Origin: Methylococcales bacterium
GTDB taxonomy: Bacteria; Pseudomonadota; Gammaproteobacteria; JABHGC01
DNA: 48,514 nt
NCBI GenBank assembly: GCA_018672285.1
Contig: JABHGC010000007.1
Coordinates: 1 to 48,514, forward strand
Direction of reading: 5' to 3'
Of this stretch, positions 1-7,900 are shown one piece after another. How positions within the stretch are numbered: position 1 is the first letter of the stretch; each line of letters begins with the position of its first letter. The translations under genes were made by a program, and so were the position numbers. The notes below the pieces were generated by a model. It searched no databases and had not been told where the DNA came from. It worked only from the letters and a program-made list of their open reading frames with translations.

Positions 1-90
1 CGGTCACATAAGTATGTGAATTAAGTTGAAGAGCCGTATGAGGGAAATCTTCAAGTACGGTTCTGTGAGGGGCATTATGTTTCCTTGCAT
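1..90 (+). mobile_element. 3' end of a group II intron (domain V)
   Basis: Bases 31-63 match the domain V hairpin of bacterial group II introns: an eight-pair lower stem (31-38 with 56-63), the AGC triad at 32-34, a bulge, and a GAAA tetraloop at 44-47. A small perfect hairpin just before it (4-10 with 13-19) fits the end of domain IV, where the intron-encoded protein normally finishes. Domain VI is weak, so the exact 3' splice boundary cannot be set. It probably lies between 80 and 100. The reverse transcriptase, if present, is upstream of the window. The sequence stops about 30 bases before a protease gene. Confidence 0.75.
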
Positions 91-119
91 TTTATTAATT
101 TAAATAAAAGGAGACATCA

Positions 120-1052
120 ATGTCTACTCTACAGTTAATACAGTGGATGTTATCTAGTACGTTGTTGTTATCAGCAAGTTTCGCGCATGGGTTGAATGTT
201 GAAAAAGCTGATCAAAGTTTGGTGAAAGTATTTTGCTGGAAAGGCCAGACAGGGAACACTGGCACAGGGTTTTTAATTAATGACCAAGGCTATTTTGTGA
301 CGAATGAACATGTTGTTCGTTGTACTAATAATAAAAAATTTACTGAAGGGTATGTTCGCTATATTAACAATGGACTGGTTGTTCAGAAAGATTATTCAGT
401 CGTGTTTATGAGTCATAAATATGATGTTGCTGTCATCAAGGTGGAGTCTGTATCGGGTAGGCGGCCAATAAGTGTTAATACCGCAGTTCCTAAAAAGTTA
501 ACAAATGTCGTTGCTTTAGGTTTTCCTGGTTTTTCGAATGCTATTACCACAACTGAAGAGTCCTCCTTGGTGTCTACTGTTACGAAGGGAGCGATTTCTA
601 GAGTTGTACAAGGATCTTGGGGAAAAGGCGCTAATCTCAAGGTTGTCCAGCATACTGCTGCCATTAATGGGGGAAATAGTGGTGGGCCGTTGGTCGACGA
701 GTGCGGTCAAGTGTTAGGGATTAATACGAGTGAAGCATCAGTGAAAGTTAAGATTGAAGGTGACCAACTGTCTGTCCGATCACCTAATGCGACCTTTTTT
801 TCGTCGCATAGCTCGGTTTTAGCTGAGCACCTGCAGCAAGGAAATATTAAATTCACTCGAGGATCAGATTGCGGTGGTTCCTATGCAGATGATCGTTCTC
901 AAAGCCCGGATAAAAGTTTTGGGTTGAGTAAGGGTGGTTGGGATGATGACAGCTTTATGCCGTCAGCTAGTGGTATGCAAACTACGTCTGGTACAGCATC
1001 AAATAAAAATTCTGCTTCAACAAGTGATGCCTGGGGTGATGATTCTTGGTAG
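120..1052 (+). CDS. Secreted trypsin-like serine protease
   Basis: 310 aa. A signal peptide ends near residue 24 (hydrophobic core followed by SFAHG), so the product is exported. The chymotrypsin-fold catalytic triad is visible: H64 in TNEHVV, D102 in YDVAVIKV and S187 in GGNSGGP, as in Deg/trypsin-2 type proteases. No PDZ domain follows. The last 55 residues are a Ser/Gly/Asp-rich tail with two acidic tryptophan motifs (GGWDDDSF and AWGDDSW). The tail could be a docking or sorting element. The start is supported by AAGGAGA at 108-114. The gene is alone, follows a group II intron end and is closed by a strong hairpin. The substrate is unknown. Confidence 0.85.
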   Translation: MSTLQLIQWMLSSTLLLSASFAHGLNVEKADQSLVKVFCWKGQTGNTGTGFLINDQGYFVTNEHVVRCTNNKKFTEGYVRYINNGLVVQKDYSVVFMSHKYDVAVIKVESVSGRRPISVNTAVPKKLTNVVALGFPGFSNAITTTEESSLVSTVTKGAISRVVQGSWGKGANLKVVQHTAAINGGNSGGPLVDECGQVLGINTSEASVKVKIEGDQLSVRSPNATFFSSHSSVLAEHLQQGNIKFTRGSDCGGSYADDRSQSPDKSFGLSKGGWDDDSFMPSASGMQTTSGTASNKNSASTSDAWGDDSW

Positions 1053-1108
1053 GTTGTATGTCTGAAGCTGTATTTTTTTATATAGCTGTAAAAATTTAAA
1101 TATTAAAG

Positions 1109-1137
1109 GTCCACACTGCAATGTTTGCAGTGTGGAC
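1109..1137. terminator. Bidirectional hairpin terminator
   Basis: A perfect 12-bp inverted repeat (1109-1120 with 1126-1137) with a 5-base loop sits between the convergent protease and regulator genes. T-rich sequence flanks both sides, so it can act in both directions, although neither T tract is strong. Confidence 0.7.
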
Positions 1138-1167
1138 TTGATGTTTAAACGAGTAAAAAATACCAAC

Positions 1168-1401
1168 TTAAGGTTGACGGTAAAATTCACCACCTAAAAT
1201 GCCGTAGTAGTTTAAGGCTTTAATGTAGTGGCCAATATCTACCGTGGGGCTTCCTTGCTCCATTTTTCGGTAAGTCTGACGACTCAAGCCTATTCTAACA
1301 CCACAATCGGTTAGATTTTCACGTTTTTTGATTCGAGCGCGGTACAAGGTGATACCAAGCTCACTTAGCCAAAAATTTTCTTGTGGATTTAATTTATCCA
1401 T
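1168..1401 (-). CDS. Small XRE/Cro-type helix-turn-helix regulator
   Basis: 77 aa, essentially one DNA-binding domain. The stretch ISLSRQTYRKMEQGSPTV (written here from GLSRQTYRKMEQGSP) is a classic XRE recognition-helix region: a Q/T-x-x-R/K motif followed by MEQG. The start ATG at 1401 has GGAGA a few bases upstream. It lies 20 bp downstream of the HNH nuclease gene on the same strand, so the two are probably co-transcribed, as in small mobile or defence-like cassettes where the XRE protein controls its own unit. The target is unknown. Confidence 0.7.
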   Translation of the reverse strand: MDKLNPQENFWLSELGITLYRARIKKRENLTDCGVRIGLSRQTYRKMEQGSPTVDIGHYIKALNYYGILGGEFYRQP

Positions 1402-1421
1402 TTTGATATCTCCGTTAAAAG

Positions 1422-1994
1422 TTATTGAAGGCGTATTCGGCCTTCGTGAGTAATGTGTTTTCTTAAAAATGTCATTTGATCGGCCAAAATAGTCCGATTA
1501 GATAACAGTAAAAATTCCGCGTGATTCGGGGTGTAAGGTACAGCCAATAATTTCATATTCGCTTGAGCCGGTGTTTGGTTTGCTTTACGTTGATTGCAGC
1601 TTTTACAAGCAGTAACAACGTTAGTCCATTCATCTGGCCCACCTTTTGAGACCGGTGTCACGTGGTCTCGAGTCAGTATGGCTTTGTTAAATTCTTGTCC
1701 GCAGTACAGGCAGGTGTTTCTATCGCGTGCAAATAATACGGGGTTAACCAGCGTTGGCACTCGTTCTTCTAAGTGAGAATCGTGGTAATCCCGTGTGGTT
1801 AAAATCGTATCAATCTGCAATACGGTTTGTTGTCCTAAATGGCTAAACCCACCTTTTACCGTAAAAGAGGATTGACCCATTTGCCATGCGACTTTTTCTC
1901 TTGCATATAAGGTGGCAGCTTCCTGCCAGTTTACCCAGGCAATAGGGCGACCTCGTATGTCGAGTTTTAATATTTTTGGTGCTAACTGCTTCAT
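1422..1994 (-). CDS. HNH endonuclease
   Basis: 190 aa. The C-terminal half holds a zinc-ribbon HNH domain: CLYCGQ near residue 95, the metal-binding RDHVTPVSKGG segment (DH for catalysis), then the distal pair in ACKSCNQRK, with N in WTNVV between. This is the Cys4-type HNH family seen in free-standing nucleases. The N-terminal 80 residues match nothing I recognise. The start lies 24 bases past a tRNA-like element on the same strand and the next gene is an XRE regulator, so tRNA-like, nuclease and regulator form a unit. It may act in element mobility, restriction-like defence or DNA repair. The sequence does not decide between these. Confidence 0.8.
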   Translation of the reverse strand: MKQLAPKILKLDIRGRPIAWVNWQEAATLYAREKVAWQMGQSSFTVKGGFSHLGQQTVLQIDTILTTRDYHDSHLEERVPTLVNPVLFARDRNTCLYCGQEFNKAILTRDHVTPVSKGGPDEWTNVVTACKSCNQRKANQTPAQANMKLLAVPYTPNHAEFLLLSNRTILADQMTFLRKHITHEGRIRLQ

Positions 1995-2017
1995 TGTCTT
2001 AGCCTATTGTTATTCAG

Positions 2018-2091
2018 TCGTGATGGATGGATTCGAACCACCATCTCCAAGTGTATGAGACTTGTGCTTTTCCTAATTAAGCGACATCACG
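2018..2091 (-). tRNA. tRNA-like element, anticodon CAT, no encoded CCA
   Basis: The minus strand folds as a cloverleaf: a 7-bp acceptor (CGTGATG with CATCACG), D stem GCTT/AAGC with GG in the loop, anticodon stem CAAGT/ACTTG with loop CTCATAC (anticodon CAT), a 5-base variable loop, and a T arm GGTGG-TTCGAAT-CCATC. By anticodon it would be Met, or Ile if the C is lysidinylated. Oddities are C at position 9 and no CCA after the discriminator A, whereas the tRNA-Leu in this window encodes CCA. It may be a divergent tRNA, a decayed tRNA or a tRNA mimic. It lies just upstream of the HNH gene. Confidence 0.65.
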
Positions 2092-2103
2092 GTATTTTTT
2101 GCA

Positions 2104-2140
2104 TAAAAAAACCCTGACAGTTGTTTCACCTGTCAGGGTT
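2104..2140 (-). terminator. Intrinsic terminator after small ORF B
   Basis: On the minus strand an 11-bp perfect stem (2130-2140 with 2110-2120) with a 9-base loop is followed by a run of seven T residues. It shares a 16-base block (2101-2116, GCATAAAAAAACCCTG on the plus strand) with the next terminator upstream at 2341-2356. Confidence 0.85.
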
Positions 2141-2157
2141 CATTATTGCTAATGTAA

Positions 2158-2182
2158 CCAGAGAGGTGATTAACCTCCCTGG
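2158..2182 (-). repeat. GGAGG hairpin of module B
   Basis: On the minus strand a hairpin (CCAGGGAGGT paired with ACCTCTCTGG, one mismatch, loop TAATC) lies between the stop of the 40-aa ORF and its terminator. The stem exposes or hides a perfect Shine-Dalgarno-like GGAGG. A counterpart occurs in the same relative place in module A at 2384-2403. Confidence 0.5.
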
Positions 2183-2194
2183 GTGTACAAGGGG

Positions 2195-2317
2195 TTAATT
2201 TTGCCTGTTAATACGCATATCAATTAAATGTTCTCTGCCAGGGCAGCGAATGGCACGCGCAACAGTAAGCATCTGTTTGTATGAGTTATATTGATTAAAG
2301 TTGCGTGCTGTATTCAT
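2195..2317 (-). CDS. Small ORF B, 40 aa, unknown
   Basis: An ATG-to-TAA ORF of 40 codons. The product begins MNTARNFNQYNS and is basic, with no membrane segment or domain I recognise. A TAGGA sequence lies about 10 bases before the ATG. It sits between two intrinsic terminators on its own strand. Its layout, ORF then GGAGG hairpin then terminator, repeats that of the ORF just upstream. It could be a real small protein, or only the body of a structured leader or small RNA. Coding status is uncertain. Confidence 0.4.
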   Translation of the reverse strand: MNTARNFNQYNSYKQMLTVARAIRCPGREHLIDMRINRQN

Positions 2318-2343
2318 GGCTGTGTCCTAGTATTTCCAAGGCA

Positions 2344-2376
2344 TAAAAAAACCCTGGTCAGTTGCCTGCCAGGGTT
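2344..2376 (-). terminator. Intrinsic terminator after small ORF A
   Basis: On the minus strand an 8-bp stem (AACCCTGG with CCAGGGTT) is followed by seven T residues. It shares the 16-base block with the terminator 240 bases downstream. Confidence 0.8.
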
Positions 2377-2383
2377 TTCTCTG

Positions 2384-2403
2384 GGAGGCCATTAAGGACC
2401 TCC
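2384..2403 (-). repeat. GGAGG hairpin of module A
   Basis: On the minus strand GGAGGTCC and GGCCTCC pair around a short T/A-rich loop, between the stop of small ORF A and its terminator. It is the counterpart of the hairpin at 2158-2182. Confidence 0.45.
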
Positions 2404-2417
2404 GATTAAAGAGGTCG

Positions 2418-2537
2418 TTAGCTTTCTTTCATACCAAAACGAATCATTGAACTTTGCACGCCACTCAACCGTATGAGCCATCCACACGGTACATCCGCGG
2501 GTAAACTCAGGTGGTGTGAGAGGGTGTTTGTGTTCAT
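2418..2537 (-). CDS. Small ORF A, 39 aa, unknown
   Basis: An ATG-to-TAA ORF of 39 codons, product starting MNTNTLSHHLSL and ending MIRFGMKES. AAGGCG lies upstream of the ATG but rather far (about 12 bases). It is the first unit downstream of the intergenic region shared with the divergent bestrophin-like gene, so the promoter of the whole minus-strand cassette probably lies in 2540-2690. It matches no family I know. Coding status is uncertain for the same reasons as ORF B. Confidence 0.4.
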   Translation of the reverse strand: MNTNTLSHHLSLPADVPCGWLIRLSGVQSSMIRFGMKES

Positions 2538-2696
2538 TGCTAATTCGCCTTGTTATTCGTTGTTCGTTAAGTTGATTTTTTAAAGTCTAACATGGAAAAA
2601 GAAATTAACAATGATGATTTGGCCAAAATGTGCGTTTTCGTATTTGATGTTAAATCAGGTTAACATGGGGCAGCTTAAATTTAAGGAGGTTTTTGG

Positions 2697-3473
2697 ATGA
2701 AAACCACGCGTCATTTTTTAACCATGATTAACCTGCAAGCGTTTGTCGTTGTTGGGCTTTCAATGATTGCTGTTTACTTTTGTTTGCTGTTTGAGCTTAC
2801 TGTAAATATGCCAACAGGGTTGATTGGCGTGGCAATTGTCTTTCCGATCGTTTTTTCAATTAATGCCGCATACAGGCGTCGTGAAGAGGCACTCAGTGCC
2901 TATGCTGCAATAAAAGGGCATACGGTTGCGATGGTTTTCGCCCACAGAGACTGGATCCCTAATCAAGACCCTGATCATGAAGCGAGGATGTGCTTTTTAG
3001 CAGAGCGTTTGTTTGTCACGCTGAAGAGTTATTTTATTGATGCGAAAGTGCATGATCAGGATCGCTTTGATGATGTATACGAAGTATTTTCAGATGTCTC
3101 TAACTCTATTGAAACTTTGCGGATTGCTGGAGTGCCAGCGAATGAGGTATCACGGGTTAATCAATATTTACGTAATGTGATGATTGATTTTGAAAAAATG
3201 CGTAATATCTTAGTTTATCGAACACCAACGAGTTTACGTGCCTATAGCCAAGTGTTTTTAAACACATTCCCCATCTTATTTGCACCTTATTTTGCTTACA
3301 TAACGGAGCAACACGCAACATATTCCGGGTATTTTGTCGCAGGGCTTTATGGTTTGGTCTTGGTGTGTTTGGAAAATGTGCAGGAACGTTTAGAAAACCC
3401 TTACGATGGTTTTGGTGAGGATGACATACGGTTTAATACCTTAGACCACTACCGACATATTCTCCCGAAATAA
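2697..3473 (+). CDS. Bestrophin-like membrane protein
   Basis: 258 aa. Two N-terminal hydrophobic segments (about residues 12-32 and 38-56) are followed by the motif AYRRREEALSAYAAIKGH, then a soluble helical part, a third hydrophobic stretch (about 195-225) and a C-terminal motif ERLENPYDGFGEDDIRFN. The last motif resembles the acidic Ca-clasp region (PFG..DDD) of bestrophin/UPF0187 channels, and the RREEAL motif also fits that family. It is therefore probably an anion-channel-like membrane protein, though more divergent than typical members. AAGGAGG sits just before the ATG. The gene may be transcribed with the small gene 11 bases downstream. Confidence 0.6.
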   Translation: MKTTRHFLTMINLQAFVVVGLSMIAVYFCLLFELTVNMPTGLIGVAIVFPIVFSINAAYRRREEALSAYAAIKGHTVAMVFAHRDWIPNQDPDHEARMCFLAERLFVTLKSYFIDAKVHDQDRFDDVYEVFSDVSNSIETLRIAGVPANEVSRVNQYLRNVMIDFEKMRNILVYRTPTSLRAYSQVFLNTFPILFAPYFAYITEQHATYSGYFVAGLYGLVLVCLENVQERLENPYDGFGEDDIRFNTLDHYRHILPK

Positions 3474-3484
3474 AGAAGGTGCCA

Positions 3485-3823
3485 ATGCTGACAATACCCG
3501 ATTTTTTTTCAGGTCTTTGTGCTGACAACTTGAAAGTTCACTTTAAAGCCGCCTTGGAGTCTTTGGCCAAAGAGCAGCTACCTCTAGAGCGTTGTTTAAG
3601 TGAAGGTGGGGTTGTGGACGAGGTCCCTTTTACCGTCACCATTTATAATGCGGCGTTAACCGAGGTTGGCGCTAGGGCTAAGATCGGTGTCTTTTTTACC
3701 GAAATGGTGGGGGGCTGTAGTTGTGGTGATGGCCCCTATACTATTAATGGCTATGGTGAGTTTGAAGTCGTCGTCGAAAAAACACACTCTAAAGTGACGT
3801 TCACCATACTGGCTGATGATTAA
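3485..3823 (+). CDS. Conserved-looking small protein, unknown
   Basis: 112 aa from ATG 3485, chosen over GTG 3479 because AGAAGG sits at a good distance before the ATG. It is acidic and soluble with no signal peptide. Features are a GGCSCGDGPY segment with two cysteines near residue 80, and alternating beta-like strands in the C-terminal half (GYGEFEVVVE, KVTFTILADD), suggesting a small beta-sandwich or cystatin-like fold. It follows the bestrophin-like gene by 11 bases and is probably translated from the same transcript. I do not recognise a family. Confidence 0.6.
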   Translation: MLTIPDFFSGLCADNLKVHFKAALESLAKEQLPLERCLSEGGVVDEVPFTVTIYNAALTEVGARAKIGVFFTEMVGGCSCGDGPYTINGYGEFEVVVEKTHSKVTFTILADD

Positions 3824-3864
3824 TTCAGTAGTTGAGTGGTTAAGGTAAGGCATGCCAAAGATGG

Positions 3865-6800
3865 CTACTTGGACTCTAAATTCGCATCAATACCCAATAG
3901 AACCTCTTCAATAGCCGATTGGTATTGACCTGCGTCAGCCCACAGCCCTCTTTGGATTGCTTCTAACAAACGTTCAGACATTTCTTGCAAGGCATGAATG
4001 TTATTGTCACGCATAAAGGCTTGATTGTTGGGGTCTAGTAGTAATGAGTCGGTGACTTGTTCGTATTGGTAGTTATCGATCATGTCTGTCGTGGCATCGT
4101 ATGCAAAGAGGTAGTCAACCGTGGCCGCCATTTCGAAGGCGCCTTTATAGCCATGCTGTTGCATACCGTTAATCCATTTGGGGTTTAACACCCTGGAGCG
4201 GATTACGCGATTTAACTCTTCTTTTAAGGTGCGGATCTTTGGATGTGCAGGGTTGCTGTGGTCTGCATGGTACACGCTTGGCTGCTCGTGACTAATGGTT
4301 TCAACGGCATTGGTCATACCCCCTTGGAATTGGTAATAGTCATCAGAGTCTAAGAGGTCATGTTCGCGGTTATCTTGGCTTTGTAACACCACATCGAGGC
4401 TACCCAGTTGTTGGGAAAAATGTTGATGTGCTTGGGTCCCTTGATCTTGCTGGCCGTAAGCATAACCCCCCCATTCAATATAGGCATTGGCCAAATCTTG
4501 TTTATTTTGCCAGCAGCGTTCATCGATAAGCCCTTGCAATCCTGCACCGTAAGCACCTGGTTTAGAGCCATAAATACGATATGCGGCTGTATGTTTGGCT
4601 TCATCCGGGGGGGTACCTTGCTCAATAAGCTGTTGTTGTCTGAGCTCTATATGTTGTTTGATGGTGTTGCTGTTGCCGGGTTCCTCAAGCGCGACTAAGG
4701 CACGAACAGCGCTATCATAAAGCTGGATGACATTGGGGAAGGCATCTCGGAAAAAACCAGATATGCGTAATGTGACATCGACTCTGGGCCTATTTAAAAG
4801 AAAGGCGGGCTGTATCTCAAAGTCAATTACGCGGCCAGAAGCCGGCTCCCAAATAGGTTGAATGCCCATTAGCGCAAATGCTTGGGCGATGTCATCACCA
4901 CCGGTCCGCATGGTTGAGGTGCCCCATACGGAGAGGCCAATTTGTTTGGGGTAGTCACCGTGTTCTTGTAGGTGGCGTAAGATTAATTGTTCGGCGGATT
5001 TTTGCCCGAGTATCCAGGCGGTTTTAGAGGGGATCGCTCTATTATCGACTGAATAAAAATTACGTCCTGTTGGCAGTGTATCTAATCTGCCTCGAGTAGG
5101 CGCGCCACTGGCTCCTGGGGCAATGAATTCGGCATTTAAACCACGGAGTAAATTGTGTATCTCATTCTGACAACTTTGTTGTAGTGCCGGGAATAGGCTG
5201 CTGTGCATGAATTGTATCAAGATACATGTCGCAGGGTACGCCTTTGACAGCTTATCTAGCGGGTTTGCTTTGAGCACATATTCCTGGATGAGGTGGAGGG
5301 CTAATTGCTCCAACCGCTCTCTGGTATCATGTTCTGTGCGCCATAACGCGTGGCTTATGTTGATCAACGCTTCCGGTTTGCTGGCGGTCCACGGAGCGGT
5401 GGTTGGCATGAGCGGGTTAAAGCAGATTGGTAGCTGTAGATCGGTTGCCAAACTGGTGAGTATGCTGAGTTCGTGGGCCTTAGCACCTCTTGGTATACGG
5501 CATAATGCGGCCAATGTTTCAGCGAGAGACTGATCTTTAGGGAGCTACCCTAAAGTATGTAAACCTTGGCGGATTTGCGCTTCTTTAATGTCACACAAGT
5601 AAGTATCCAGTTGCTCTAAAAGCTCCTCGTTGGTCAGTGGGTTTTGCTGTGTTGAGTGAATGTCATCCAGGACATGACATTGCTTTGCCTGGGTTAGAAT
5701 GGCATCACGTAAGTGCTCTTCTCGGCGTTCATCCATGCCCATTGCTTGGTAGTACTCATCAACCAAACCCTCTAGCTCTGTCAGCTCACCATAGGTTTCA
5801 GCGCGAGCCATTGGGGGCATTAAGTGGTCAATGATCACAGCCTGGATGCGTCTTTTGGCTTGCGCGCCTTCGCCTGGGTCATTCACAATAAAGGGATAAA
5901 AATGCGGGGTGGGGCCAAAAATAATATCAGGCCAGCATTGCTCTGAGAGTGCAACACCCTTGCCGGGTAGCCACTCTAAGTTACCATGTTTACCTAGGTG
6001 AATAATGGCATCAATTTGATATTCATGGCGTAACCAAAAATAATAGGCTAAATAGCTGTGAGGCGGGACGAGGTCTGGGTCGTGATAATTGGCATTTAAG
6101 TCCATATTGAAACCACGCGCAGGCTGTATGCCTACAAACACCTCTCCCAATCTAAGCCCTGCAATCATCATTCGACCATGGCGGTGTTTGGGGTCTGTAT
6201 TTGGCTTTCCCCAGCGGGTCAATACCGCTTGCTGATTTTGCTCTGGCATTTGTGCAAAATAGTGCTGATAAGTGTTGAGGTCAATACTCTGCCAACAGGC
6301 AGAGGTAAAAACCGTTTCGAGGCTGTTGGTGACTGTTTCTTGAAGCCGTTCAATCAGTTCATTGCCTGTGCTGGGGCAGTTGGCGATAGGGTATTGTGCC
6401 GTTTTAAGTGCGTGTAAAAACTGTAGGGTAGAGGCGGGCGTGTCAAGGCCTACGCCATTGCCAATACGGCCATCCTTGGTGGGATAGTTGGCTAAAATAA
6501 TGGCAATGCGTTTTTCTGCGTTTGGTTTTTGGCTAAGCTTGCAGGTGTTGTAAGCTAATTTTGCTACAAAAATGGCGCGTTCTGCCTGAAGTTGATATTG
6601 AATGACATCAATTTGGCTGCGTTTTTTGTATTCTAGGCTGGTTTTAAAGCTGATTGCTCGAGTAATAATTCGGCCATCTAATTCTGGTAGGGCAATGTGC
6701 ATGGCAATGTCGCGGGCGCGTAGACCTGTTGCATGTTGCTGCCAATCCTGCTCGGTAGATGAGGCCATAATGACTTGTAGTACTGGAATATTGCAAGATA

Positions 6801-7638
6801 ACGCAGGAATATCGTTGTGTTGTGCCGAGAACCCTGTGGTATTCAGGATGATTTGAGCCTGTGTTCTGCGGGCTAAATCTTCGATTAAAGTGGTGCACTC
6901 TTTATCTTTTAGAGAGCTGATGGCAATAGGGAGAGGGTTCAGCTTTTCTGCCGCTAAGAGGGGCAGCCACTCATCCAGCATTTGGGTGTTGCCTGTTTGT
7001 AGGTGGGTGCGGTAAAACAAAACGATGACAACCGCATTGTCACTATGCCATTGCTGCTGCCAATCGTTGAGGGTCGGCTCTTTTTGAGTGGGGTGGTAGA
7101 TTTGGGTGCGCGGCAGCTGCTTTGGCTCAGACCAAGTCGTTGAATTCGCAAAAAACGCAGCTGCAATGAAGTGAAATAACTGTGCTGCATTATAGGCGGT
7201 GCCTTCTCTTAAGTATCGCCAAATGCGTTGTGACACTGCTGCCGGTTCTGTGTTGAGCATGGTCAGCTCTGGGTCGGGCTGGTCATCCCCGGGAATGATA
7301 ATGAGGTGGTGTGAGGAGCTTTGTTCTGCCCATGTGGTGAGTTGTTCTAAGCCATACGGCCAGTAGGATGCGCCACCTAGTAGCGATAAAATGACGACAT
7401 TGCTTTGGTTGATGACTTTGTCGGTGTATAAGTCGAGTGCAGCTGGTTTTGTCAGGTTAAGAAAATTGGCAAGTCGTACGCTGGGGTAGTCTTCTGGTAG
7501 TGACTCAAGGGTACGGGCGAGTAGGCCTAATGTGGTGTCAGCAGCGCTCAAAATGACGACGTTAGCGGGGGTTTGCTCTAAATCAATGATGCCTTCTTCG
7601 TCAACGAAGCCACCGGGTTTGGCTGATAGCAGGTGCAT
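3865..7638 (-). pseudogene. cobN: cobN, cobaltochelatase large subunit, broken by amber stop
   Basis: CobN is the large subunit of the ATP-dependent cobaltochelatase that inserts Co into hydrogenobyrinic acid a,c-diamide in the cytoplasm. Translation from ATG 7638 starts in typical CobN fashion (MHLLSAKPGGFVDEEG) and runs 697 codons to TAG at 5545-5547. The same frame then continues, without any shift, to 3865, giving a full length of 1257 residues, normal for the family. Sequence around the stop reads QGLHTLG*LPKDQSLAETLA, so one base change (for instance CAG to TAG) explains it. The downstream part has only a TTG at 5514 as a possible start and no ribosome site. Both halves look intact, so the mutation is recent, or suppressed, or an error. 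It needs the ChlI/ChlD-like partner at 26218-27897. Confidence 0.9.
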
Positions 7639-7900
7639 AGCTTGAGTGTTCCGGCATAATTTGAAAGAGTATGTGACGTTGCGTAAGTCTGGTGCTTATT
7701 ATCCAGCATATTGACTCAATATCAATTCTCTATCTTTCGTGGTTTATTTGCAGGAAGTTTTTTGTTGTTATTAAACAGCTGAAATGGCGGATAAACGTAC
7801 TAAAAATGTGTTGTTTGTATACTCTAGATCTGCTTCTATTTGTTTGTCAATCAGGTGATTCTCAGCATTAGGAAAGTTAAGCAATTAACAAACAAATGAT
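7639..7900. promoter_or_regulatory. Divergent promoter region of cobN and sdaA
   Basis: 262 bp of AT-rich sequence between divergent starts. I see no cobalamin-riboswitch core on either strand, so cobN is not under the B12 switch found at 28957-29085. No individual promoter or operator could be assigned with confidence. Confidence 0.4.

Noticed and set aside
7639..7900. Possible riboswitch before cobN
   Set aside because: No GGTG...CC core, no CCGCAAC segment and no B12 box were found on either strand.
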